From Dolomitihabitans soli (GTDB lineage Bacteria; Actinomycetota; Actinomycetes; Streptosporangiales; Streptosporangiaceae), in the NCBI RefSeq assembly GCF_022213955.1, contig NZ_JAKNTW010000042.1, positions 1 to 64,000 on the forward strand: a DNA stretch of 64,000 nucleotides, read 5' to 3'. The translations under genes and the position numbers were made by a program. This document shows positions 1 to 10,742 of this stretch, in pieces. The notes beneath the pieces were generated by a model. It was not told the DNA's origin. It made no database searches and saw only the letters and a list, made by a program, of their open reading frames with translations. Numbering within the stretch: the stretch's first letter is position 1; the number at the start of each line of letters is the position of its first letter.

Positions 1-61
1 GGCCATCGCTTTGTTCTCCTTCGATCTTGTACTTTCGCACTCGAAGGATCACGCGATGGCC
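1..61. repeat. composite inverted repeat (hairpin-forming)
   Basis: Outer arms GGCCATCGC (1-9) and GCGATGGCC (53-61) are perfect inverse complements. Inner arms TCCTTCGA (17-24) and TCGAAGGA (41-48) are also perfect. The nested symmetry would give a two-tier hairpin. There is no T-run, so a simple terminator is not obvious. It could be the end of a small repeat element cut by the window edge. Confidence 0.5.
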
Positions 62-290
62 GTCCTCATTAACGACGCCACGCCTGTCACCAGGCCAAAC
101 TCATACACCACTTCCGTGGACGCAACCCGCCGCGTGGCCGCAGCGCAGGCGGGTCGCCGCGAGTGCGTGCCTTGGGCGGCCTGATCGCGGACGGAACGGC
201 GGATGCCGGGGGACGTACGCATTGAAGACGCCAGGTTGGTCAGGTGATGGGCCAGGCCACGCCGGGAGGCGTTCACCTGCATCCTCTCAG
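62..290. other. no convincing gene
   Basis: I see no open frame here with a ribosome binding site or recognisable protein features. It lies downstream of the leftward mscL gene. Confidence 0.4.
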
Positions 291-320
291 TCAGGCGAGG
301 TCAGGCGAGGTCAGGCGAGG
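291..320. repeat. 3 x 10-bp tandem repeat
   Basis: TCAGGCGAGG occurs three times in perfect tandem. The mscL stop codon (TCA on the + strand, 311-313) lies in the third unit, so the repeat was probably generated by slippage at the end of that gene. Confidence 0.8.
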
Positions 321-712
321 GCGTCCACTCCGGAGGTGCAGTGGGCGCAGCGGGTGGCGGCCCTGGGAATCTCGGAGAGGCAGTGCGGGCAGTCGCGGGT
401 GGTGACCTCCTCCTGTCTGGCGAACCGAGCGCTGACCCGGGTGTAGGGGAGCACGACCAGGAAGTAGACGACGGAGGCGACGATCAGGAAGGCGACCACG
501 GCGTTGATGAACGCGCCGTAGCGGAAGACGGCGTCGCCCACGGTGATGGTGAGGCCCTGGAAGTCGGGGAGTCCGCCGAAGGCGGAGATCAGGGGAGTGA
601 GGACGTCTTTGACGAAGGAGTTGACGATCGCGGTGAAGGCGGCGCCGATCACGACTGCGATCGCCAGCTCGATGACGTTTCCGCGCATCAGAAACTTCTT
701 GAACCCGCTCAC
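311..712 (-). CDS. mscL: large-conductance mechanosensitive channel
   Basis: MscL opens under membrane tension to release solutes during hypo-osmotic shock; it works as a homopentamer in the cytoplasmic membrane. The 133-aa protein (usual length about 130-150) starts with the family signature GFKKFLMRGNVIELAIAVVIG. It has transmembrane helix 1 at about 14-36 and helix 2 at 67-89. The C-terminus carries a small zinc-ribbon-like tail, CPHC (108-111) and CAHC (122-125), which is not part of the E. coli protein. I chose the GTG at 712 because GGAGG lies just upstream of it; a longer frame to 757 has no such site. It is transcribed leftwards like its neighbours. Confidence 0.93.
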   Translation of the reverse strand: MSGFKKFLMRGNVIELAIAVVIGAAFTAIVNSFVKDVLTPLISAFGGLPDFQGLTITVGDAVFRYGAFINAVVAFLIVASVVYFLVVLPYTRVSARFARQEEVTTRDCPHCLSEIPRAATRCAHCTSGVDALA

Positions 713-769
713 ATGGTCCTCCAGCACTAAAAAGGGGGGTTCGGCCTCGGAGAACATAGCGTGTGCCGG

Positions 770-1381
770 TTAACCGCGTGGCGCGATCGTGACGGACAGG
801 TGGCCGCCGGTCTGGGCCGCGGCGAGGCGGGCGGCCTGCTCGGAAGTGGTGGCCAGCACTATGAGGGCGCCGGTTTCGGGCTTCGAGGGCGGGGTGCTGA
901 GCACGGTGACGTCGTCGGCGACCGTTTCGGCCGGTGCGAGGTGGCCCTCAAAGCCGCCTTCGAGGGTCGCGAGCACATCGACGATGTCACCGGGGGTGAG
1001 CAGGCGGGCGGCTCCCGGGTCGGCGACGCGGATCGGAGTGGCCACCGTCTGCGGACCGTGGGCCGCGAGCAGGCCAGGGCCGAGCAGCCGGACGTCGGTG
1101 AGCGGCTCGCCTCTGCGGACGGGAGAGGCGAGGACCCGGCCGGCGACGCGGGCTCCGGACGGTAGTGCGCCGTCGGGCACCGTGGTGGCCGGGAGATCGA
1201 TCGTGGTCAGGTCGCCCGGGGTGAGGACTCCGCCGTCGAGGTCGCGGGCGGCGGTGAGGACGCGCACCGAGTCGGCGGGTCCCGGGCGCAGGGCGGTGAG
1301 GGCGCAGGCCACCGCCAGCGCGGCGAGCGAGGCCGCGAGCAGGCGGCGATGCCGGGTGAGGGCACGGCTCAGGGCACGCAT
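770..1381 (-). CDS. SAF-domain (CpaB/RcpC-like) membrane-anchored protein
   Basis: The 203-aa protein has an arginine-rich start, one hydrophobic anchor at about 14-31 (LLAASLAALAVACALTAL), then a SAF-like domain with the typical segments GGVLTPGDLTTIDLP and GRVLASPVRRGEPLT. It resembles the periplasmic CpaB/RcpC protein of Flp/Tad pilus systems, but no pilus genes are adjacent, so its role is open. The ATG at 1381 is preceded by GGAG at good spacing and leads straight into the anchor. The frame stays open for another 345 nt upstream through the 108-bp repeats, which I treat as non-coding. Confidence 0.7.
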   Translation of the reverse strand: MRALSRALTRHRRLLAASLAALAVACALTALRPGPADSVRVLTAARDLDGGVLTPGDLTTIDLPATTVPDGALPSGARVAGRVLASPVRRGEPLTDVRLLGPGLLAAHGPQTVATPIRVADPGAARLLTPGDIVDVLATLEGGFEGHLAPAETVADDVTVLSTPPSKPETGALIVLATTSEQAARLAAAQTGGHLSVTIAPRG

Positions 1382-1495
1382 GACGGCTCCAGTTACGAGG
1401 TCTCGGGTGAGTACACCCGGAAACGGAAGGTGGGGAAGGGCAGGGGTAGGCCGCCTGGAAGCGGCGGCGACAGAGGTGAGAGCGACTGTGGATAT

Positions 1496-1819
1496 GAGTC
1501 CGTTAGGCACGGAAGCGGGGGGGTGGGCGAATGTGCGGGCGGTAATGGTGCGCGTCGCTTGGCTCGGTTTGGAGGGCTGGGTGGGTGACTCCGATGTGCA
1601 TGTGAGTCCGTTAGGCACGGAAGCGGGGGGGTGGGCGAATGTGCGGGCGGTAATGGTGCGCGTCGCTTGGCTCGGTTGAAGGGCTGGGCGGGTGACTCCC
1701 GATGCGCGTGTGAGTCCGTTAGACACGGACGCGGGGTGGGGCGAACGTACGTGCGGTCATGCCGAGGTGCTGCGTGCCGCCTGGCTCGGTTTAGAGGGGT
1801 GACTTCGGAATCGGGCGCC
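1496..1819. repeat. three tandem copies of a 108-bp repeat
   Basis: Units begin with GAGTCCGTTAG at 1496, 1604 and 1712, so the period is exactly 108 bp. Units 1 and 2 are nearly identical; unit 3 has diverged. The array lies between the leftward mtnP and SAF-domain genes. Because 108 is a multiple of three, all frames show apparent 36-residue repeats; I see no start site that would make them protein. The rest of 1382-1948 holds no gene that I can support. Confidence 0.85.
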
Positions 1820-1948
1820 GGGCAAGGGAGAGCGACTGACTAGGCGCCCGGAAGCGGATGAAGGGGGGCGAGCAGAACTCGACGGAAGGTGGGCAGGGTG
1901 AGGCGGCCCGTTGTCCTGTGCAGAGGAGCGGGCGGGCAGGGCGGGGGG

Positions 1949-2755
1949 TTAAGGGAGGTCGAAGGGGAGTTTGATGCCGTCGAGGGCGCTGCCGCAGGGG
2001 CAGGTGCGTTCGTTGGGCAGGGCTTGGACGACGTCGGAGACCAGGGAGCGCATTCGGGTGATGTTGGCGGAGAAGAAGGCGAAGACCTCCTCGTGCGTCA
2101 CGCCCTCGCCGGCTTCGAGGCCGGCGTCGTGGTCGGTGACCAGCGAGATCGAGGTGTAGCAGAGGGCCAGTTCGCGGGCGAGGATCGCCTCGGGGTGGCC
2201 GGTCATGCCGATGATGGTCCACCCGTTCGCGGAGTACCACCGGGACTCGGCGCGGGTGGAGAACCTGGGCCCTTCGACGACCACGAGTGTGCCCCCGTCG
2301 ACCGTGTCCCAGCCGCCCGCCGTGGCCGTGGACACCGCGGCCGATCGGCCGGAGGGGCAGTAGGGGTCGGCGAAGGGCAGGTGGACGGCGCCGGAGGTGT
2401 CGTAGTAGGTCTGGACGCGGCCGATGGTGCGGTCGACGAGCTGGTCGGGGATGACCAGGGCGCCGGGCCCGTTCTCGGCGCGCAGGGAGCCCACGGCGCT
2501 CGGTGCCACGATCTGGCGGACGCCGAGGGAGCGCAGCGCCCACATGTTGGCGCGGTAGGGGATGCGGTGGGGCGGGAAACGGTGGTCGCGGCCGTGCCGG
2601 GGCACGAAGGCCACCGTGCGGGAACCGATTTTGCCGACCGTGACGACGTCGCTGGGCGGGCCGTACGGGGTTGTCAGCTCGACCTCCTCCGCGTCGTCGA
2701 GGAGAGAGTAGAAGCCAGAACCGCCGATGACGCCGATCTCCGCAGAAGTGACCAT
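1949..2755 (-). CDS. mtnP: S-methyl-5'-thioadenosine phosphorylase
   Basis: This PNP/MTAP-family enzyme phosphorolytically cleaves 5'-methylthioadenosine to adenine and 5-methylthioribose-1-phosphate in methionine salvage. The 268-aa sequence starts with the family N-terminus IGVIGGSGFYSLL and has phosphate-site segments PRHGRDHRFPPH and EGPRFSTRAE. The base-recognition region reads TDHD; two aspartates here are the mark of adenine-specific MTAP, where guanosine/inosine PNPs have asparagine. A cysteine pair CPCG near the C-terminus is common in actinobacterial members. The start is ATG 2755. It lies 10 nt downstream of the exporter gene and is probably co-transcribed with it. Confidence 0.88.
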   Translation of the reverse strand: MVTSAEIGVIGGSGFYSLLDDAEEVELTTPYGPPSDVVTVGKIGSRTVAFVPRHGRDHRFPPHRIPYRANMWALRSLGVRQIVAPSAVGSLRAENGPGALVIPDQLVDRTIGRVQTYYDTSGAVHLPFADPYCPSGRSAAVSTATAGGWDTVDGGTLVVVEGPRFSTRAESRWYSANGWTIIGMTGHPEAILARELALCYTSISLVTDHDAGLEAGEGVTHEEVFAFFSANITRMRSLVSDVVQALPNERTCPCGSALDGIKLPFDLP

Positions 2756-2765
2756 GGAGCAGACA

Positions 2766-4772
2766 TTAGTGCTCGGTGTGGGGCTTCGTAGAGACCCGAA
2801 TCTCATTCTGTGGATAACCGAAGGAGTCTTCGGCGAGTGTGCACAGGATGTCGGTCAGCTCGGGGTGGTCCTCGGGCTTCCAGTGCTCCACGTGCTCGCT
2901 GATCGCCGCCTGGCGGGCCGCCACGAGCCGCCTCGCCGTACGTTGTCCGAGGGGGGTGGTCACCAGAAAGCCGCCGTCCGTGCGGTCCACGAGGCCGTCG
3001 GTGACCAGGCGCTCGATGTGCGGGCGGCCCTCCGAGGGCGCGACTCCGGCGCGTTCCGCCAGGTCCACGCCGTGGATCCAGGGCTCGCGGGCGATCCTGC
3101 AGAGGGCCCACATGCTGCCGGGCGGAAGATCGATCCCGGCGATGGCGGCGAGCTTGGCGTACATCTCGCGGGCCCGCTCGTCGCGGCGGATCAGTGAGCT
3201 CAGCGCCCGCTCCGCCTCCGCGTGGGACGAGCGGTGGGTGGCGGTCCCGCCGAACCCCTCGCCGTAGTCGGGGACACGCGAGGTGCCACGCAGCGGCGTC
3301 TCCCTGAGCAGCAGCGCGAGCGCGAAGGCGAGTACGGCGAACGGCATCGCCCACAGGAAGACGGTCGTGATCGCGTCGGAGTAGGAGTAGACCAGGCCGG
3401 ACCGTACGTCGGGCGGCAGCCTGCGGAGCGTGGTCGGGTCGGCCTGGACGGCGGTGGGTTCGAACCCGGGTGGCAACTGGACGCCGCGCAGGGCCGCCGC
3501 CAGGTCGGTGTTGAGGCGGCTCGCGAAGATCGAGCCGAAGAGGGCCACGCCGAAGGAGCCGCCGATGGACCGGAAGAAGGTGGCGCCCGAGGTGGCCACG
3601 CCTAGGTCCTCGTAGCCCACGGAGTTCTGCACCACGATCACCAGGACCTGCATGACCAGGCCGAGTCCCAGGCCGAGCAGCAGGAAGAAGAAGCCCATCG
3701 TGGTGGTGGACGTCTCCGGGTCCATGGTCGACAACAGGAAGAGCGCGACGGCGGTCAGCGCGGTGCCCAGGATCGGGAAGATCCGATAGCGGCCGGTGCG
3801 GGTGATGAGCCGGCCGCTGGTCACCGAGCTGCCCAGCATGCCGAGCACCATCGGCCACATGTACAACCCGGACAGGGTGGGCGTGACTCCCTGCACCACC
3901 TGCAGGAACAGCGGGATGAAGGTCAGAGCGCCGAACATTGCGAAGCCGACCACGAAGCCGATCGCCGAGCACATCGCGAAGGTGGGGACGCGGAACAGCC
4001 GCAGCGGCAGTACGGGCTCGGCGGCCAGGCGCTCCGTCCGGATCCAGACGGCCACCAGCACGAGTGCGGCGACGCCGAGACCGATGATCATCGGAGAGTC
4101 CCAGGCGTACTCGATCCCGCCCCACGACGTCAGCAGGACCAGGCAGGTGGCGGCGGCGGCGATCAGGAAGGTGCCCAGGTAGTCGATCGTGTGCCGTTCC
4201 CTGCGGCCCGTGGAGCGCAGGGCGGCCATGATGACGAACAGGGCCACCGCGCCGATCGGCAGGTTGATGTAGAAGACCCAGCGCCAGCTCAGATGGTCGA
4301 CGAACAGGCCGCCGAGCAGCGGGCCGACCACGCTGGACACACCGAAGACCGCGCCGAACCACCCTTGGTAGCGGCCTCGTTCGCGCGGGGGCACCACGTC
4401 GCCGACGATGGCCTGGGACAGCACGATGAGTCCGCCGCCGCCGAGCCCCTGGAGCGCCCGGAAACCGATGAGCTGACCCATCGTGGCCGACTGGCCGGAC
4501 AACGCCGAGCCTGCCAGGAAGATGATGATGGCGACGATGAACAGGCCCTTACGGCCGTACTGGTCGCCGAGCTTGCCCCACAGCGGCGCGGAGGCGGTGG
4601 TGGCCAGCAGGTAGGCCGTGACCACCCAGGAGAGGTGCTCAAGGCCGCCCAGGTCGCTGACGATCGTGGGCAGGGCCGTGGAGACGATCGTCTGGTCGAG
4701 CGCAGCGAGCAGCAGGCCCAGCATGAGCGCGCCGAAGACGGCTACCAGGCCGCGTTGCTGCTGCTCCTCCAC
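2766..4772 (-). CDS. DHA2-family MFS drug exporter with C-terminal winged-helix domain
   Basis: A 668-aa proton-coupled exporter of the EmrB/QacA (14-helix) type. The N-terminus [16 protein letters not shown] is motif D1 of DHA2 pumps, and [11 protein letters not shown] is MFS motif A. Membrane helices end at about residue 500. The last 150 residues are soluble and look like a MarR-type winged helix ([17 protein letters not shown], then [17 protein letters not shown]). Pump-plus-regulator fusions of this kind are known in actinobacteria. The GTG start at 4772 sits inside a 20-bp inverted repeat (4761-4780), a plausible operator for its own winged helix. Confidence 0.88.
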   Translation of the reverse strand: MEEQQQRGLVAVFGALMLGLLLAALDQTIVSTALPTIVSDLGGLEHLSWVVTAYLLATTASAPLWGKLGDQYGRKGLFIVAIIIFLAGSALSGQSATMGQLIGFRALQGLGGGGLIVLSQAIVGDVVPPRERGRYQGWFGAVFGVSSVVGPLLGGLFVDHLSWRWVFYINLPIGAVALFVIMAALRSTGRRERHTIDYLGTFLIAAAATCLVLLTSWGGIEYAWDSPMIIGLGVAALVLVAVWIRTERLAAEPVLPLRLFRVPTFAMCSAIGFVVGFAMFGALTFIPLFLQVVQGVTPTLSGLYMWPMVLGMLGSSVTSGRLITRTGRYRIFPILGTALTAVALFLLSTMDPETSTTTMGFFFLLLGLGLGLVMQVLVIVVQNSVGYEDLGVATSGATFFRSIGGSFGVALFGSIFASRLNTDLAAALRGVQLPPGFEPTAVQADPTTLRRLPPDVRSGLVYSYSDAITTVFLWAMPFAVLAFALALLLRETPLRGTSRVPDYGEGFGGTATHRSSHAEAERALSSLIRRDERAREMYAKLAAIAGIDLPPGSMWALCRIAREPWIHGVDLAERAGVAPSEGRPHIERLVTDGLVDRTDGGFLVTTPLGQRTARRLVAARQAAISEHVEHWKPEDHPELTDILCTLAEDSFGYPQNEIRVSTKPHTEH

Positions 4773-4780
4773 AGGAGCAG
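4761..4780. promoter_or_regulatory. inverted repeat over the exporter start codon
   Basis: CTGCTCCT-CCAC-AGGAGCAG: perfect 8-bp arms with a 4-bp spacer centred on the GTG start of the DHA2 exporter. Size and position fit a MarR-type operator or an mRNA hairpin hiding the start. It could also be only a by-product of the Glu/Gln-rich N-terminus. Confidence 0.35.
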
Positions 4781-4803
4781 CATAACGCTACGTATTCAGG
4801 CAA

Positions 4804-5139
4804 TTACGTCGAGGTCGACGCCGCTGCGGGGGCGGGGGTGCTCGACTCCTTCTTCGCGGGCTTGGCCTCCGAGGACTTGCCGTTGTCGGAGGACTTCCCC
4901 GACTCGGCCGACGAGGAGGCCCCGGACGCGGCGGGGGTGGACGCGGTGGCGGGGGCGGTCGACGACCGGTTGTCGGTGCGGTAGAAGCCCGATCCCTTGA
5001 AGACGATGCCGACGGCCGAGAACACCTTGCGCAGGGAGCCGCTGCAGCTCGGGCACTCGGTGAGTGCGTCGTCGGTGAACTTCTGGACGACCTCGAACTG
5101 CTCGGTGCAGGCGGTACAGGCGTACTGGTAGGTGGGCAC
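4804..5139 (-). CDS. FmdB-family zinc-ribbon regulatory protein
   Basis: A 111-aa protein whose first 60 residues match the FmdB zinc ribbon: PTYQYACTACTEQFE, then CPSC, a CxxC...CxxC site, followed by the family segment GIVFKGSGFYRTD. The remaining half is a low-complexity Ser/Ala/Lys/Pro tail. The GTG start at 5139 follows GAGGAGG at optimal spacing. FmdB proteins are small regulators of uncertain target; the neighbours give no clear hint here. Confidence 0.85.
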   Translation of the reverse strand: MPTYQYACTACTEQFEVVQKFTDDALTECPSCSGSLRKVFSAVGIVFKGSGFYRTDNRSSTAPATASTPAASGASSSAESGKSSDNGKSSEAKPAKKESSTPAPAAASTST

Positions 5140-5296
5140 GCACTCCTCCTCTATGGTTCGCGTCGGCTGGCACTCGGCCGACGCGACTGCTAATGGTACG
5201 CAGCCGAAATGGTTAAACGCCACTTCGGCCCTGGCAATTCCGCGCGGCCGGTGGCCGGGCGGCCCCTGATCACGCCCAAGAGGCCCCTGCTCGCGC

Positions 5297-6805
<1,509 letters not shown>

Positions 6806-6871
6806 CCGGCCCCCCTCTTCCGTGTCGGTGATGACATTGTGTCGTATGGGGCCGGGTGTCCGACTCGACGG

Positions 6872-7441
6872 TCAGCCGAGTTTGACGAGCCCCGAGGGCA
6901 TGGCGACAAAACGGATGGTTCGGTCGTGTGGCTCGACGGGCACGCCCTCGATCAACTCACCGTCGTTGAGCAGGGCGACCGTGGGCACGTTGGGTCCCAC
7001 TCTGGCCAGCGCCCGGTCGTAGGACCCGCCGCCCCTGCCCAGCCGTACGCCTGTCTTCTCGTCCACGGCGAGGGCGGGCACGATCACCAGCGCGGCCGTG
7101 CGGATCGTGTCGACGCCGCGGCGGGTGTCCACCGGTTCCATGATTCCGAATCGGCCGGGCGCGAGGGTGCCGGGACCGTCGTAGACCGCCCAGTCGAGGT
7201 CGTCGTCGTCGCGCAGGACGGGCAGGATGACGGTCGCGCCGTGCTTCCACAACGCGAAGACCAGCCCGTGGGTCGACGGCTCCTCCTCGTCCGACCAGTA
7301 GCACGCCACCAGGCCCGCCATCTGCACCCATGGCTGGTCGAGCAGGTTCTCCCTGATCGCCACCGAGGCCGAACGCCGCTCGTCCTCCGGAATCGCCGCG
7401 CGCGCCGCGCGGATCGCCCGCCGCAGCTTCTGCTTGTCCAC
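6872..7441 (-). CDS. 5-formyltetrahydrofolate cyclo-ligase
   Basis: Converts 5-formyl-THF to 5,10-methenyl-THF with ATP. The 189-aa sequence has the family ends: KQKLRRAIRAARAAIPEDER at the N-terminus, then the catalytic loop GVRLGRGGGSYDRAL and the C-terminal VPVEPHDRTIRFVAMP. The GTG start at 7441 is preceded by GGAGGG at the right distance. A second possible ATG at 7468 overlaps the galU ATG on the other strand within the palindrome CCATGG, so the two divergent genes have almost no intergenic space and their promoters must overlap the opposite coding region. Confidence 0.9.
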   Translation of the reverse strand: MDKQKLRRAIRAARAAIPEDERRSASVAIRENLLDQPWVQMAGLVACYWSDEEEPSTHGLVFALWKHGATVILPVLRDDDDLDWAVYDGPGTLAPGRFGIMEPVDTRRGVDTIRTAALVIVPALAVDEKTGVRLGRGGGSYDRALARVGPNVPTVALLNDGELIEGVPVEPHDRTIRFVAMPSGLVKLG

Positions 7442-7466
7442 AGGTCCCTCCACTAGGGTTTCCTCC

Positions 7467-8366
<900 letters not shown>

Positions 8367-8399
8367 GTCGGGAATGTCGTGACATCTGGTGAGTTACCT

Positions 8400-8447
8400 G
8401 TAAGAGAGCCCATAAGCGAGCCCGTAAGAAAGTCCATAAGAGAGCGC
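8400..8447 (+). repeat. 4 x 12-bp tandem repeat before moeA
   Basis: Four imperfect 12-bp units (8400-8411, 8412-8423, 8424-8435, 8436-8447) with consensus RTAAGAGAGCCC, immediately followed by the moeA ribosome binding site GGAGGAG. The repeats fill most of the galU-moeA spacer. Confidence 0.75.
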
Positions 8448-8459
8448 GGAGGAGCTGCG

Positions 8460-9671
8460 ATGCGATCGGTGGACGAGCATCTCGCCGACATCCTGGCGAC
8501 GGTTCGCACCCTGGCGCCGCTGGAGCTGGAGCTGGAGCGTGCGCTCGGCACCACCCTGGCCGAGGACATCACCTCACCCGTGCCACTGCCGCCCTTCGAC
8601 AACTCCGCCATGGACGGCTACGCCGTACGCGCGGCCGACGTCGAGACCGCGACGGAGCAGGATCCCGTCGTGCTGCCGGTCGTCGACGACGTGGCCGCCG
8701 GAGACGGCGCGATGTACGCGGTGGGGCCCGGCATGGTGGCGCGGATCATGACGGGTGCGCCGGTCCCGGCCGGGGCCGACGCGGTGGTCCCCGTGGAGTG
8801 GACCGACGGCGGGACGGCGTCGGTGACCATCAGGCGTCCCGCTCCGCTCGGCAACGCGATCCGCAGATCCGGCGAAGACGTGCAGGCCGGCGACCTCGTC
8901 CTGCCCTCCGGGACCATGATCGGAGCCGCTCAGCTCGGTATCGTGGCGGGCGTGGGCCGTCGTCGCGTCCTGGTCCGGCCACGGCCCCGGGTGGTCGTGC
9001 TCTCGACCGGGGCCGAGCTGGTCGAGCCGGGCCTGCAACTCGGCGCCGGCCAGATCTGGGACTCCAACAGCTACACCCTCACCGCCGCCGTACGAGAGTC
9101 CGGTTCGGACGGCTACCGCGCGGGAGTCGTCGCCGACGACGCCGGTCAGTTCCTCGACCAGCTCGACGCGCAACTCCTCCGCGCCGACGCCGTGATCACC
9201 AGCGGCGGCGTGTCCATGGGCGCCTACGAGCCGGTCAAGGAGGCGCTCGCCCCCCTCGGCACCGTCCGCTTCGAACGCGTCGCCATGCAGCCCGGCATGC
9301 CCCAGGGGTTCGGCGTCGTGGGCGAGGACCAGGTCCCGATCTTCGCGTTGCCCGGCAACCCCGTGTCCTCGTACATCTCCTTCCTGCTGTTCGTACGGCC
9401 CGCGCTGCGCAAGATGCGCGGCCTGCCGCCCGAGCCCGGCCCGACCGTCACCGCGACGACCACCGCGCCGATCCGCTCCCCGCAGGGCAAACGCTCCTAC
9501 CTGCGCGCGGTCCTGTCCGGCGCCGTCGGCGGCGCCGCGACGGTCACCCCTGTGCGGGGTCAGGGTTCCCACCAACTCGCCGCCCTCGCCTCGGCCAACG
9601 CCCTGGTGATCGTCCGCGAGCACGTCACCGAACTTCCGGAAGGAGCGATCGTGGAGGTGATCCCACTGTGA
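8460..9671 (+). CDS. moeA: molybdopterin molybdenumtransferase
   Basis: MoeA inserts molybdate into adenylated molybdopterin, the last step of Moco synthesis. At 403 aa it has the usual length. It carries PPFDNSAMDGYAVRAAD (about 41-57), the metal/MPT site ITSGGVSMGAYEPVK, and the domain-III motif FALPGNPVSS. Start ATG 8460 follows GGAGGAG. The stop codon overlaps the moaC start (GTGA at 9668-9671), so the two are translationally coupled. Confidence 0.94.
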   Translation: MRSVDEHLADILATVRTLAPLELELERALGTTLAEDITSPVPLPPFDNSAMDGYAVRAADVETATEQDPVVLPVVDDVAAGDGAMYAVGPGMVARIMTGAPVPAGADAVVPVEWTDGGTASVTIRRPAPLGNAIRRSGEDVQAGDLVLPSGTMIGAAQLGIVAGVGRRRVLVRPRPRVVVLSTGAELVEPGLQLGAGQIWDSNSYTLTAAVRESGSDGYRAGVVADDAGQFLDQLDAQLLRADAVITSGGVSMGAYEPVKEALAPLGTVRFERVAMQPGMPQGFGVVGEDQVPIFALPGNPVSSYISFLLFVRPALRKMRGLPPEPGPTVTATTTAPIRSPQGKRSYLRAVLSGAVGGAATVTPVRGQGSHQLAALASANALVIVREHVTELPEGAIVEVIPL

Positions 9672-10138
9672 GCGGTCTCACCCATCTCGACGAGTCCGGA
9701 GCCGCCCGGATGGTCGACGTCTCGGAGAAGGACGTCGGCGCCCGTACGGCCCGCGCGTCCGGCAGGGTGCTGCTGTCCGCCGAGGCGGTCACGATCCTGC
9801 GCTCGGGGGAGGTCCCCAAGGGCGACGCGCTCGGCGTCGCCAGGATCGCCGGGATCATGGGAGCCAAACGCACCCCCGACCTGATCCCGCTCTGCCACCC
9901 GATCGCCCTGCACGGCGTCAAGGTCGACCTCACCGTCGTCGACTCCGGGGTCGAGATCGTCGCGCGGGTCAAGACGGCCGACCGCACCGGCGTCGAGATG
10001 GAGGCGCTGACCGCGGTCACCGTCGCCGCCCTCGCGCTGATCGACATGATCAAGGCGGTCGATCCCGCGGCGGTGATCAGCGACGTCCGCGTCGAGGAGA
10101 AGACCGGCGGCAAGACCGGCGTCTGGACCAGGCCGTGA
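9668..10138 (+). CDS. moaC: cyclic pyranopterin monophosphate synthase
   Basis: MoaC acts with MoaA to turn GTP into cyclic pyranopterin monophosphate, the first Moco intermediate. The 156-aa protein contains the active-site segments PLCHPIALHGVKVDL and GVEMEALTAVTVAALALIDM, and ends in EEKTGGKTGVW, all typical. The GTG start overlaps the moeA stop. No moaA is visible in this window, so the pathway must be completed elsewhere. Confidence 0.95.
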   Translation: MSGLTHLDESGAARMVDVSEKDVGARTARASGRVLLSAEAVTILRSGEVPKGDALGVARIAGIMGAKRTPDLIPLCHPIALHGVKVDLTVVDSGVEIVARVKTADRTGVEMEALTAVTVAALALIDMIKAVDPAAVISDVRVEEKTGGKTGVWTRP

Positions 10139-10172
10139 GCGGCCGGCCCGGGGATCGACCGGGTCCGGCCGC
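10139..10172 (+). terminator. GC-rich hairpin after moaC
   Basis: GCGGCCGG pairs with CCGGCCGC, with an inner CCGG/CCGG pair, directly after the moaC stop. There is no T-run, so it may slow or partially terminate transcription before mogA. Confidence 0.4.
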
Positions 10173-10229
10173 GCGGTGACATGTCATGATGGGTTCCGTG
10201 ATCACCATGAGTAACCACTGGAGCATGCC

Positions 10230-10706
10230 ATGAGGGGCCTGGTGATCACCGTGTCCAACCGCGCGGCGGCCGGTGTCTACACCGACACCTCCGGCCCGCT
10301 GCTCGCCACCCTGCTCGCCGAGGCGGGCTGCGATCCCGTCGACGGCCCCCGGATCGTCCCCGACGGCGAACCCGTCGAGCAGGCCCTGCACACGGGCATC
10401 GCGGAGGGTTACGACGTCATCGTGACCACCGGCGGCACCGGCCTGACCCCGATGGACCTCACCCCCGAGATGACCCGACGGGTCCTCGACCGTGAGATCC
10501 CCGGAATAGCCGAGGCCGTACGGCAGGCGAACCGGGAGAAGGTGCCGGCCTCCGTCCTGTCCCGCGGCCTCGCCGGTCAGGCGGGCATCAGCCTGATCGT
10601 GAACCTTCCCGGCTCTTCAGGCGGGGTCCGCGACGGCATGGCCGTACTCGCGCCGATTCTCAAGCACGCCGTCGAACAGATGCGTGGCGGTGATCACCCG
10701 CGCTGA
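10230..10706 (+). CDS. mog: molybdopterin adenylyltransferase (MogA/MoaB family)
   Basis: Adenylates molybdopterin before MoeA inserts molybdate. The 158-aa protein has the family motifs VTTGGTGLTPMDLTPE and NLPGSSGGVRD. The start ATG 10230 follows TGGAG. It lies 91 bp after moaC, behind a GC-rich hairpin, and may have its own promoter in that gap. Confidence 0.92.
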   Translation: MRGLVITVSNRAAAGVYTDTSGPLLATLLAEAGCDPVDGPRIVPDGEPVEQALHTGIAEGYDVIVTTGGTGLTPMDLTPEMTRRVLDREIPGIAEAVRQANREKVPASVLSRGLAGQAGISLIVNLPGSSGGVRDGMAVLAPILKHAVEQMRGGDHPR

Positions 10707-10742
10707 GGGATGCGCCGATTCGCCCCTTGGGGGGATGATGGA

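Noticed and set aside
1382-1726. N-terminal extension of the SAF-domain protein encoded by the 108-bp repeats
   Set aside because: The anchor helix begins right at Met 1381 with its own ribosome site; the repeats are open in several frames because they lack stops, not because of coding.
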